A DNA stretch of 64,000 nt from an uncultured Desulfobacterales bacterium (GTDB lineage: Bacteria > Desulfobacterota > Desulfobulbia > Desulfobulbales > Desulfocapsaceae). Shown in pieces: positions 18,042-26,300 of the stretch. The DNA lies in NCBI GenBank assembly GCA_937915545.1, contig CALGIJ010000039.1, positions 1-64,000 on the forward strand, read 5' to 3'. A model generated the notes under the pieces. That model was given only the letters and a program-made list of their open reading frames with translations, had not been told where the DNA came from and made no database searches. Each line of letters opens with the position of its first letter. Position 1 is the first letter of the stretch. Made by a program: the position numbers and the translations under genes.

Positions 18042-18268
18042 CGTTTGTCGTCTCCGCGGGGTGGGGAAGAGGCGGCCGGCGCCTCCGTCTCGGGCGTGGC
18101 CGGTGTTGGGGTGGGAGCGGCTGGCTCGGGGGCCTCTTCAAGGCCCAGACCGGTACCACAGCACTCCGCACACTCCTCCCAGGTGAGCAGGAAGCGGCTC
18201 TCGCCCTGAAAGAAGGAAGTCTGTCCCGAGCCGCCGCATGCCGGGCAGGGGGTGGTGGCGGTTTTCAT
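18038..18268 (-). CDS. small DnaJ-type zinc-ribbon protein
   Basis: 76 residues if started at ATG 18268; an in-frame ATG at 18322 would add 18 proline-rich residues, and neither has a clear ribosome binding site. Two knuckles, 'CPACGGSG' and 'CAECCGTG', about 25 residues apart, resemble the CxxCxGxG zinc ribbon of DnaJ and of small tryptophan RNA-binding attenuator-like folds. The rest is a Pro/Ala/Glu-rich disordered tail. The stop overlaps the ybaK start, so the two are coupled. Function unknown. Confidence 0.65.
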   Translation of the reverse strand: MKTATTPCPACGGSGQTSFFQGESRFLLTWEECAECCGTGLGLEEAPEPAAPTPTPATPETEAPAASSPPRGDDKR

Positions 18269-18470
18269 GAGCGGTGCCGTTGGTGGAGGTCGTGAGGGCT
18301 GTATAGGCTGTACTGTCGACATATACCACGAGCCGAGATCTGGCGCCAGGGGCGGCCGAGGACGGTGAAAAAGGACTTGCCGTCGCCACCCCGCCGCACT
18401 AGGATGGGCGGCCGGCGCCGACCGCGAACGGTCGGCGGAGACAGGGTTTTGACGTAGCGAGGGAGAAGCG

Positions 18471-19625
18471 GTGGCGGAGCAATTTTATTCTTTTTCCAGT
18501 CCTGAAGGTCAGGGTGGCGAGGCGCCGGCGGAGGTGCCGGCGCGGTGGGGCAAGCCGGAGATCACCGTCAAGTTCATGCACCGCGGCCTGCGCCGCGGCC
18601 GGTCGGCCGCCGCCTTCCTGCGCCAGTTTCCCGGCTCGCTGCCGCAGTGGGGGAACTGCCTCTTCACCTTCGATGTCGACTGCCGTGAGTACGACTGGCT
18701 GGTGGTCTACCAGGACCTCCCCCGCGGCGACTCCTTCCTCACCGAGGAGCGGCTCGCCTGCCCGCGCCAGCGCACCCTGCTGATCACCGGCGAGCCCTCG
18801 ACGATCACCGTCTTCGGCAGGGATTATCTGCGCCAGTTCGGCTGGGTGCTGACTTTTCAGGAGCCGTGGGCGATGCGTCACCCGGGGGCGATCTTTCACC
18901 ACCCCGGGTTGATGTGGCATTACGGCCTGCCATTTTCGGGGGGGGAGTTCATTACCTGGGACCAGCTGGCGGCCACCGCGCCGCTCCCTAAGTCGAGGTC
19001 CATCTCCACCGTCTGCTCGCAGCGTACCGGCAGGGTCACCCTCCATTCCGCCCGGGTCGACTTCACCGGCCGCCTGCAGGAGGATTTCCCCGAGCTCGAT
19101 GTCTATGGCCACGGCGTCAAGCCGATGAACGACAAGGCCGAGGCCCTCGATCCCTACCGCTACCACGTCGCCGTGGAGAACCACGTCTACGATCATCACC
19201 TCACCGAGAAGCTGCCCGACGCCTTCCTCGGCTACACCCTGCCCTTCTACCACGGGGCTCCCAATGCCGACCGCTACTTTCCACAGGAAAGCTTCGTCGC
19301 CATCGACATCAACGACTACCGGCGCACGCGGGAGATCATCGCCTCCACCTTGGCCGGCAACGAATACCAGGATCGGCTGCCGTATATCGTCCAGGCGCGG
19401 CGGCTGGTGCTGGAACAGGAAAACCTCTTCGCCATCGTCAGCCGCGAGATCACCGCGCGTCACCAGCTGCCGGCGGGCAGCGCCCGCGGCCAGGTGATCC
19501 GCAACCGTCCCACCATGCGACTCAAGAACCCCCTCGCCGGACTACGCAGCCTCGGCGAAAAGATGGCCATCAAGACCTATCACCGCCTCACCTACAGCCG
19601 CCGCAACAAGAGCCGCGGCCTGTGA
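18471..19625 (+). CDS. GT10 family fucosyltransferase
   Basis: 384 residues. It starts with GTG, preceded by a good ribosome binding site (agggagaag). The C-terminal donor-binding region is diagnostic of GT10: 'PYRYHVAVENHVYDHHLTEK' followed by 'LPDAFLGYTLPFYHGAPNADRYFP' (about residues 225-267). Earlier, 'LLITGEPST' and 'FQEPWAMRHP' fit the acceptor-side half. GT10 enzymes transfer fucose or a related deoxysugar from GDP onto GlcNAc-type residues, usually of O-antigen or a surface glycan. The basic C-terminus ('RNKSRGL') may bind the membrane surface. No other O-antigen gene is adjacent. Confidence 0.85.
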   Translation: MAEQFYSFSSPEGQGGEAPAEVPARWGKPEITVKFMHRGLRRGRSAAAFLRQFPGSLPQWGNCLFTFDVDCREYDWLVVYQDLPRGDSFLTEERLACPRQRTLLITGEPSTITVFGRDYLRQFGWVLTFQEPWAMRHPGAIFHHPGLMWHYGLPFSGGEFITWDQLAATAPLPKSRSISTVCSQRTGRVTLHSARVDFTGRLQEDFPELDVYGHGVKPMNDKAEALDPYRYHVAVENHVYDHHLTEKLPDAFLGYTLPFYHGAPNADRYFPQESFVAIDINDYRRTREIIASTLAGNEYQDRLPYIVQARRLVLEQENLFAIVSREITARHQLPAGSARGQVIRNRPTMRLKNPLAGLRSLGEKMAIKTYHRLTYSRRNKSRGL

Positions 19626-19644
19626 CAAGCCTTCTCCCCATCGA

Positions 19645-22107
19645 TCATTCGGCGCGCAAGAGGGGAAAGTCTCGGCCATAGGGGAAGAACAGCGGCACTT
19701 GGCTGACCCCGGTGGCTTCGCGCAGGGTGGCGCTGGTCTCCAGGGTACGCTGCACCAGATCCTCGACCCCGGCTACCGATCCGCCCATGCCGTTGAGCAG
19801 GGCGTGGGCGAAGAGGCCGTTTTTTCCATGGCCGTCGAGCGCTTCTTGCACCGAGCCGGCGGCGGTGAGGAGGTGCACCCCCATCTTGCGCGCCAAGACC
19901 CCGAGGCGCGCCTCGTAGAGGCTGCCGACAATATCGTCGGTGCCACCGGCATGGCAGGAGTCGATGATGATGAACTGCCGCAGCGCCTTGATCTTTTTGG
20001 AAATATCCACCAGCTCGTTGGAGCTCAGCAGGGTGCTCTCGGCCAGGGTGCCGTCGTAGTCGTGGGTGAGCAGGTAGTACTGGTCCTGGAGGAGAACGCC
20101 GTGGCCGGCGAAGTAGAGGACGAAGCTGTCGTGGGGATTGACGATCCTCGACAGCTCGTTGATCTTCTTGATAATCGCCGCCTTGCCGGCGCGTTCGTTG
20201 TCGAGGGTTTCCTGATGGATGGCGGCAGGAGGGAACAGCCCCGTCGCCCTCTCGGCGAGGCGGGCGCGCACGCTGGCGGCGTCTTTGGCGGCGAAGCGCA
20301 GGTTGACCGCCCGCTCGCGGTACTTGTTGATGCCGATGGTGAGGATATAGAGGTGGGGGGCAGGGGCCTTGGCGGCATAAAAACGCGTGGTCACCGCCGG
20401 GCTCTGCAGGGTGTTGCCCTTGTTGAAGGCGGCCAGCGAGAGCTCATTCTCCCCGGCCACCGGGTCGATCTCCTTGCAATCGCTGAAGTGGTTGCCCTTT
20501 TCATGGCTGACCAGGGGCATCGGGTTGCCGGTGGTGTTGCTCCACACCTGGCTCATCCGCTCGTGGATGGCCGAGCCGTTCATGGCCATGAGGGGGATGT
20601 TGATCGGCGGGGTCTTGACGATGTCGCGATAGTAGCCGTCGGAGACGATGAGCTTGCCGTTGTGGTAAAGCCGCACCTCGCCGATGCCGCCAGGGCCGCT
20701 GGCCTGGTAGCAGACTTTCACCGGGGTGCCGTCGGAGTCGGCGGGAACGGTGGTGAAGGTTACCACCGGCGGCGGGCTGGAGACCGCTTCGGCGAGGGTC
20801 AGCGGCGCGATGGGGCGCGTCTCTTCCCCGCGCAGGGCGGCAATGACGATGTCGGGGCGGAAGAAGGGGTCAAAGAGCCGCTCCAAAGCCAGGTGCATAG
20901 GGCCGGACTCGACGGCGAGGTCCCGCGGCCCCCGCGGTGAGCCGTTGAAGTAGCCGTCGGCGGTGATCGCCAGCCATTCGCCATCGTCGAAGGAGGTCAA
21001 TGTCGCTCTCTCCCTGCCCGTGACGGTGTCGTAGACCTTGATTCCCGACCCGGCGACGGGGACAAAGAGCGATTTGCCGCTGCGGTCGAAAATGCCGGTG
21101 ACCGCTGGCGAGGCCGTTTTTCCGGCACCGCCTGCCGGGCCGCCGGAAAGGCGCGCCACGAGTTTGCCGGATTGGAGGTCATAGATGGTTGGGGTGGCGG
21201 AGAGGACGAAGCCGAGGCGGTCGTCGGGGGAGAGGGCGGTTCCCCATACCCCCTGCCAGAGGTTCCCGCTGCCGGGATAGGTGGCGAGGACCTGGCCGTC
21301 GGCGACGTTCCAGCGACGCACCGTGTCGTCGCCGGCGGAGCTGGTGAAGATGAAAGAGCTGTTCGAGGAGACGGCGATGCCGGTGATGCCCCCCTGCAGG
21401 CTGCGCGTGTGGCCGGCCCAGTGCTGCACCTTGGCGGTGGTGTTGATATCCCACATCTTCACCGTGGCGTCGGGGCCGCCGCTGACGATATAATTGCCGT
21501 CGGGGGTGAACACGGCGTGGATCACCTTGGGTTGTCCCGGCAAGGACGAGGTATGGCCGGTGTCGAACTGGCGGAGGAACTCGCCGCTGGCCGCGTCGAA
21601 GAGGTAGATATAGGTGCCGTGGCCGGCCATCAGGGTATGGCCGTCAGGGGAAAAGGCGACGGTGGTCAGCTCCTTGTCGAGGTTGGGGAAGCTGCGTATC
21701 CTCTTCCCTTGGTCGAGGCTCCACAGCTCGAGGCTCGATTCCCCCTTTTTGGCTTTGCCGCCGACCAGGGCCGTGGTGCCGTCCGGGGAGATGGCGACCG
21801 TGGCTGATGCGGCCAGGCCGTCGACGGGAATGGCCCGCAGGCGCCGTCCCAGGCCAAGGTCCCAGAGGTGCAGGGTACCGGCGCCTCTGGCGGTGGTAAC
21901 AGAACCGTCCCCCGCGATGGCCGGACCGCTCAGGGCGAGCAGCCGGTCGCCCTGCTGCGCCAGGGCCATGGCGACGATCTCCTCCGCCGGTCGTTGTAGG
22001 GTCAGCGCCACCCCGGAGAGCCGCAGGGTCGGTGTCTGTGGCAGAGGGGCGCAGGAACAGAGCAAAAGGAACCAGCAGGTCAGTATCGTGTTGTAGGCAA
22101 GGTGCAT
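19645..22107 (-). CDS. exported WD40-repeat caspase-like (peptidase C14) lipoprotein
   Basis: 820 residues. The N-terminus is a signal peptide with a lipobox-like 'LLCSC', lipidation probably on C19. A beta-propeller of about seven WD40-like blades follows (about 35-375; for example 'LHLWDLGLGRRLRAI', 'VKMWDINTTAKVQHWAGH'). A linker with an Ig-like stretch leads to a caspase-fold domain (585-820) with the catalytic dyad H669 in 'LYFAGHGV' and C718 in 'IIDSCHAGG'. Such orthocaspases cut after basic or acidic residues, and substrates are unknown for most. The predicted lipid anchor would place the protease outside the cytoplasm. Family call firm, export inferred. Confidence 0.88.
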   Translation of the reverse strand: MHLAYNTILTCWFLLLCSCAPLPQTPTLRLSGVALTLQRPAEEIVAMALAQQGDRLLALSGPAIAGDGSVTTARGAGTLHLWDLGLGRRLRAIPVDGLAASATVAISPDGTTALVGGKAKKGESSLELWSLDQGKRIRSFPNLDKELTTVAFSPDGHTLMAGHGTYIYLFDAASGEFLRQFDTGHTSSLPGQPKVIHAVFTPDGNYIVSGGPDATVKMWDINTTAKVQHWAGHTRSLQGGITGIAVSSNSSFIFTSSAGDDTVRRWNVADGQVLATYPGSGNLWQGVWGTALSPDDRLGFVLSATPTIYDLQSGKLVARLSGGPAGGAGKTASPAVTGIFDRSGKSLFVPVAGSGIKVYDTVTGRERATLTSFDDGEWLAITADGYFNGSPRGPRDLAVESGPMHLALERLFDPFFRPDIVIAALRGEETRPIAPLTLAEAVSSPPPVVTFTTVPADSDGTPVKVCYQASGPGGIGEVRLYHNGKLIVSDGYYRDIVKTPPINIPLMAMNGSAIHERMSQVWSNTTGNPMPLVSHEKGNHFSDCKEIDPVAGENELSLAAFNKGNTLQSPAVTTRFYAAKAPAPHLYILTIGINKYRERAVNLRFAAKDAASVRARLAERATGLFPPAAIHQETLDNERAGKAAIIKKINELSRIVNPHDSFVLYFAGHGVLLQDQYYLLTHDYDGTLAESTLLSSNELVDISKKIKALRQFIIIDSCHAGGTDDIVGSLYEARLGVLARKMGVHLLTAAGSVQEALDGHGKNGLFAHALLNGMGGSVAGVEDLVQRTLETSATLREATGVSQVPLFFPYGRDFPLLRAE

Positions 22108-22348
22108 CGCCGCCTCGTCGAGGGCTTGGGGTGGTGGGGCTGGAGGCCGGGGGGCCGGGCCGCTGCAGCCTCCTCAATAGCCGATCTCCCGCGAGGTTGC
22201 AAAGGGCTTTTCACCGCCTCGCCGGAGAAGCTCTCGCAGAGCTTGCGCTTCGCCGGAGAAGGCGATACCCTTGCCGCTTCCGCACCCTCTTTTGCGGGCC
22301 GCAGCCGTCAGGCCGCGCAGGGTGCACGTGAACTCAGCGACTCTCGCC

Positions 22349-23449
22349 ATGGCCAAAGCAGGTTCCGACCCACCCGCCAAAAATCGCCCCACCGGCACCA
22401 GAGCTCCACGAACTCCATCCTCCGCCGGCAGGGGCAAGGCGGGGGGCGGCAAAAAGGCCGTGCTCCCGCCAGCCGCGCCCCCCCTTTCGCCGGCGCGGCG
22501 GCTGATGCTGGCGGTGGTGGAGGTGGCTGGGGTGACGAGTATCGGCGGGGTGGCGGTGGTGGTGCTGCTTGGCCTCTTCGCCCAGCGCTTTTCCGGACGC
22601 GACCTCCTCGGCAGCCTGCTCCCCTTCGCCGCCGCGGTGCTGGCGGTAATCCTCGTCGGCGGCGTCTGTCTCTTTCTCTGGCATAAGCTGCGGCGGCGCC
22701 TGCTGAAGGTCTCGCCGCTCCTGCCGCCGCTGCTGGTCATCGCCCTTGGCTGCCTGCTGGCCGCCACCCTGCCTCGGGAGAGGCTGTACCGGGCTTTCGT
22801 CTCCTATCGTCTCCTCGTCGGCGGCCGCGAAGAGGCGGAGCGCCAGACCCTGGCCCATCAAGTGTACGCCGCTTATCGACGCCATGATATTGGTCAGTTG
22901 CAGCGGATGATCGATCGCGCGCAGCCCTACGCCGAGATTATCGGCGAGGCGGCGCGCAGTTTCGCCCTCGACGCCGACCTCCTTAAGGGTTTGGTCGCGA
23001 CCGAGTCGTCCTTCTTGCCACGGGAGAGCAGCGACGGCGGCCAGGGCCTGTTCCAGATCACCCGCGTCCCCGACCAGGCGCTGGCTGCCGCCAGCCACCA
23101 CTTCCCCTCATCGCGGCGCAAGCTCGACGATCCCCGCTACAACGCCTATGTCGGCGCGGCCACCCTGCGCCACTATCTCGGCGAGATGAAGGACGACCTC
23201 TTCCTCGGCCTGCTCGCCTACAACATCGGCCCGGCCAACGGCGGCCTGCGCTTTATCATGGGTCAGTACGGAGCCACCGATTTCGTCACCATCCAGCCTT
23301 ACCTGATGCAGCTGCCCCGCGACTATCCCATACGGGTGCTGTCCTATGCCCTGGCTTTTCGCCTGGCGCGCCTTGAGGGGCGGCTGCCCCCCTACGAGGA
23401 GGGCAAGAACGCCGTGACCATCCAGCGCATCGGTATCCCGGGGATGTGA
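22349..23449 (+). CDS. membrane-anchored SLT-family lytic transglycosylase
   Basis: 366 residues from ATG 22349 (upstream alternative starts exist). A Pro/Ala/Lys-rich cytosolic N-terminus is followed by three membrane helices (about 52-78, 86-111, 123-141), then a periplasmic goose-lysozyme-type SLT domain. Its catalytic glutamate is E219 in 'GLVATESSF', followed by 'GGQGLFQI', 'YVGAATLRHYLGEM' and 'LGLLAYNIGPAN'. It cleaves the glycan strand of peptidoglycan. The three-helix anchor is unusual for the family. It is divergent from the caspase gene across a 240-bp gap. Confidence 0.88.
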   Translation: MAKAGSDPPAKNRPTGTRAPRTPSSAGRGKAGGGKKAVLPPAAPPLSPARRLMLAVVEVAGVTSIGGVAVVVLLGLFAQRFSGRDLLGSLLPFAAAVLAVILVGGVCLFLWHKLRRRLLKVSPLLPPLLVIALGCLLAATLPRERLYRAFVSYRLLVGGREEAERQTLAHQVYAAYRRHDIGQLQRMIDRAQPYAEIIGEAARSFALDADLLKGLVATESSFLPRESSDGGQGLFQITRVPDQALAAASHHFPSSRRKLDDPRYNAYVGAATLRHYLGEMKDDLFLGLLAYNIGPANGGLRFIMGQYGATDFVTIQPYLMQLPRDYPIRVLSYALAFRLARLEGRLPPYEEGKNAVTIQRIGIPGM

Positions 23450-23509
23450 CGGCGGCGGGGCGACGGCCTCGGCCGTATGTGGTTCGTTGTTCTGGCGGCA
23501 GCGGCCAGT

Positions 23510-24433
23510 TCAGCACGGGCCGGGAGCCGCCTTGATTACCCCCGTCCGCACTGGATGGTAGTGGACGAAGACGCGGCGCATGAGATCGATTTCCTCCAGC
23601 AGCACCTCCTCGACGCGGGTGGCGATACGGTCCCCCTCGGCGACGGTCAGCTCGGGGGCGATGCCGATGGTGAGGTTGACTACGAGATAGACGCCGAAGC
23701 GATGACCGTGGACTTCCTCGACGTCGAGAACCTCGTCCATCCCCGCCAGGACGTGGCGGATCTCTTCGGTGAGCTTCTTGCCGGGCAGGGTGGTCATGAG
23801 ATCGGCGGTCGATTCGCGGATGATCTCCACCCCGGTAAGGAGGATGATGATGGCCACCACGGCCCCGGCGAGCGGGTCGACGAAGGGGAAGCCGAAGTGG
23901 CCGGCGGCGATGCCGATGGTGGCCGCCAGGGCCGAGAAGATGTCGTTGCGGTGGTCGGCGGCCAGGGCGAGGAGGACGTTGTTGCGGGTCTCGCGGCCGA
24001 CTTTGCCGGTCCACAGGGTCAACCAGACCTTCACAGCGATGGTCGCCAGGGCGATGACCAGCGCCAGCGACGATGGGCCGACTCCCTCGCCGGGCACGGT
24101 GAGCAGATCGTAGACATTGCCGATGGACGACCAGAAGATGGAGATGGCGGTGGAGATGACGAAGGCACCCACCACTACCGCGGCGATGGACTCGAGCCGG
24201 TCGTGGCCGTAAGGATGCTCCTTGTCGGCGGGCTTGCTCGACAGCCCCATGAAGATGCGCACCACGATGCCGTAGGCGACGTCGGAGGTGGAGTTGATGC
24301 CGTCGGCGAGCAGCGCCGGGCTGTGGCCGATGATGCCGACGGTGGTCTTGAGCACCGCCAGCAGGGCGTTGGCGGCCAGGCCGACGTTGATGGCGAGAAG
24401 GCCCCGCGCGTGCCGCTGTTCGTTGTCGATCAT
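23510..24433 (-). CDS. cation diffusion facilitator (CDF) family metal transporter
   Basis: 307 residues with about six membrane helices and a C-terminal cytosolic ferredoxin-like domain. Metal-site residues are visible in helix 2 ('LLADGINSTSDV') and helix 5 ('AADHRNDIFSA', the HxxxD pattern). 'KPADKEHPYGHDRLE' is the typical histidine-bearing loop, and 'DVEEVHGHRFG' begins the C-terminal domain. CDF proteins export Zn, Fe or Mn by proton antiport; specificity cannot be read here. ATG 24433 overlaps the surE stop (ATGA). Confidence 0.9.
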   Translation of the reverse strand: MIDNEQRHARGLLAINVGLAANALLAVLKTTVGIIGHSPALLADGINSTSDVAYGIVVRIFMGLSSKPADKEHPYGHDRLESIAAVVVGAFVISTAISIFWSSIGNVYDLLTVPGEGVGPSSLALVIALATIAVKVWLTLWTGKVGRETRNNVLLALAADHRNDIFSALAATIGIAAGHFGFPFVDPLAGAVVAIIILLTGVEIIRESTADLMTTLPGKKLTEEIRHVLAGMDEVLDVEEVHGHRFGVYLVVNLTIGIAPELTVAEGDRIATRVEEVLLEEIDLMRRVFVHYHPVRTGVIKAAPGPC

Positions 24434-25206
24434 GGGCGGTGGCTCCCGCCGTCCTCTTCCAGGCGCCAGCTCTCGCGCAGGTAGGCGATGCCGGCGTGGT
24501 TGGTGAGGTCGAGGTGGATGGGGGTGATGGAGACCAGGCCGCTGGCTAGGGCGTGGACATCGGTATCCTCGCCCTGGTCGGGCACCGGGGTGCCGCCGCC
24601 GATCCAGTAATGGGTGGTGCCTCGTGGATCGAGGGCCTCGTGGATCGAGTTCTCCCACAGGCGCCGGCCTTGGCGGGTGACGCGCAGGCGACAGGGCCGG
24701 CCGGTGCTGGGGACGTTGATGTTGAGCAGGGTGTCGGCCGGCAGAGGACTGGCCAGCGTTCTCGCCGCCATGAGGAGGGCAACGCGCATCGCCTCGCGAT
24801 AGTCGTGGGGCGGGCCGCCGGCCACCGACAGGGCCAGGGAAGGCACGCCGTACATGGTGCCTTCGATGGCCGCCGAGACCGTACCCGAATAGGAGATGTC
24901 ATCGCCGAGGTTGGGGCCGGCGTTGATCCCCGAGACGAGCAAGTCGGGCGGGCTGGCGAGGATCTTCTTGAGGCCGACGGCGACGCAGTCGGTGGGCGTG
25001 CCGTCGATGGTGTAGCGGTCATCGCCGAGGGGGGTCACCTTGAGCGGGCGGTTCATGGTCAGTGAGTGGGAGACCGCCGAGTTGTCGCGATCGGGGGCGA
25101 TGACGACGATGCGCCCGAGGGGGGCCAGGGCCTCCTGCAGCCTGGCCAGGCCGGGGCTGTGGATGCCGTCGTCGTTGGTGAGCAGAATGGTCGGTGGCGG
25201 GTTCAT
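24430..25206 (-). CDS. surE: 5'/3'-nucleotidase SurE
   Basis: 258 residues. SurE is a divalent-metal-dependent nucleoside monophosphatase and exopolyphosphatase. Metal-binding motifs are 'LLTNDDGIHSPG' (D12, D13), 'DRDNSAVSHSLT' and 'LLVSGINAGPNLGDDISYSGTV' spread over about 86-107. ATG 25206 overlaps the ilvY stop, and its own stop overlaps the CDF gene. SurE often sits near pcm or rpoS; here it is between a LysR regulator and a metal transporter. Confidence 0.95.
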   Translation of the reverse strand: MNPPPTILLTNDDGIHSPGLARLQEALAPLGRIVVIAPDRDNSAVSHSLTMNRPLKVTPLGDDRYTIDGTPTDCVAVGLKKILASPPDLLVSGINAGPNLGDDISYSGTVSAAIEGTMYGVPSLALSVAGGPPHDYREAMRVALLMAARTLASPLPADTLLNINVPSTGRPCRLRVTRQGRRLWENSIHEALDPRGTTHYWIGGGTPVPDQGEDTDVHALASGLVSITPIHLDLTNHAGIAYLRESWRLEEDGGSHRP

Positions 25207-26096
25207 GGCTGGCTGGCTGCGGCCTCCTCTTCGACGATCTCCCAGAAGGCGCGCACCACCGGGTTGCGCTGGCTCTTGGCCAGGGTGCAGACGCCGACGG
25301 TGAACGGGGTCAGTGGAGGCCGGGGCTGGAGCACCTGCACCTCCTCCCTGAGGCTGTTTTTCTCCAGCACCAGCTGCGGCACGATGCCGACGCCGCAGCC
25401 CATGCCGACCAGGGCGATGATCGCCTCGTTGCCGGACACCTGGGCGTAGACATGGGGCGTGACCCCCTTGTCGGCGAACCACCTCTCGCCGCGGAGTCGA
25501 CCGAGTCCCTCGCTGGGGAGGATGACCGGGGTCTTCTCCCAGTCGATGGCGCCACGGGAGTAGGCCACGGTCTCCGGCGACTTCTTCGGCAGGATGAAGA
25601 CCAGCTCGGTCTTGGCCAGGGTGACGAAGTCGATGTTCTCCGGCAGGTGATCGGGGAGGGCGGCCACGGCGATATCGACCTCCTTGCCCTGCAGCCTGGG
25701 CAGGGCGCGGGCGGCATCGCCGGTCTGCATGCGCAGCGTCACCCGCGGGTGGGCCTTGCGGAACCTGGCGAAGAGGCGCGGCAGGATGGAGAAGACCGCC
25801 GTCACCGAGCAGTAGATGGCCAGCTCGCCGCGCAGGGCGGTATCGTTCTGCAGGCTGTTCTGCAGCGTTGCCCAGCGGCTGATGGTCTCCTCGCAGTACT
25901 CCTTGAAGAGCCTGCCGGCCGGGGTCAGGCTGACGCTGCGGTTGTTGCGGAAGAACAGCGGCTCGCCGACCTCGCTCTCCAGCCGCTGGATGGTACGGGT
26001 CAGGCCGGAGGCGGTGATGTTGCACTCGACGCTGGTACGGGCGAAGTGCAGGGTGGAGGCAAGATGGCGAAAGAGTTCCAGTTCCCTGATATTCAT
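25203..26096 (-). CDS. ilvY: LysR-type regulator IlvY
   Basis: 297 residues. The N-terminal winged helix-turn-helix ('LELFRHLASTLHFARTSVE', 'ITASGLTRTIQRLESEVG', 'LFFRNNRSVSLTPAG') is followed by a type 2 periplasmic-binding-fold sensor domain. IlvY activates ilvC in response to acetolactate or acetohydroxybutyrate. Its divergent position across from ilvC, with a T-N11-A palindrome between them, supports the assignment. The start at 26096 gives the usual LysR length. Confidence 0.93.
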   Translation of the reverse strand: MNIRELELFRHLASTLHFARTSVECNITASGLTRTIQRLESEVGEPLFFRNNRSVSLTPAGRLFKEYCEETISRWATLQNSLQNDTALRGELAIYCSVTAVFSILPRLFARFRKAHPRVTLRMQTGDAARALPRLQGKEVDIAVAALPDHLPENIDFVTLAKTELVFILPKKSPETVAYSRGAIDWEKTPVILPSEGLGRLRGERWFADKGVTPHVYAQVSGNEAIIALVGMGCGVGIVPQLVLEKNSLREEVQVLQPRPPLTPFTVGVCTLAKSQRNPVVRAFWEIVEEEAAASQP

Positions 26097-26171
26097 GGTC
26101 AAAGGGCGGCGGCGGGAAAGGGCCTGTCCCGGCCCGGGAAGAGGAGTCGGAGCAGGCCAATAGTGAAAATA

Positions 26172-26186
26172 TTGCAATGACGGCAA
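26172..26186. promoter_or_regulatory. LysR-type (IlvY) operator
   Basis: TTGC-N7-GCAA dyad containing a T-N11-A core. It is centred about 65 bases upstream of the inferred ilvC transcription start, the usual recognition-site position for LysR activators. Confidence 0.65.
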
Positions 26187-26208
26187 CACAATATCACGAA
26201 CAAATCAC

Positions 26209-26237
26209 TTGACGCAACAGAACTTTCCCAATATATC
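26209..26237 (+). promoter_or_regulatory. ilvC sigma-70 promoter
   Basis: TTGACG (26209-26214) and TATATC (26232-26237) separated by 17 bases. Transcription would start near 26244. A GGAG ribosome binding site at 26290-26293 precedes ATG 26301. Confidence 0.65.
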
Positions 26238-26300
26238 GGGGAAAGGTTGGACTACTGGTCGAAAGATCGATGAAACATTCTACAGATACGGAGAAAACAC

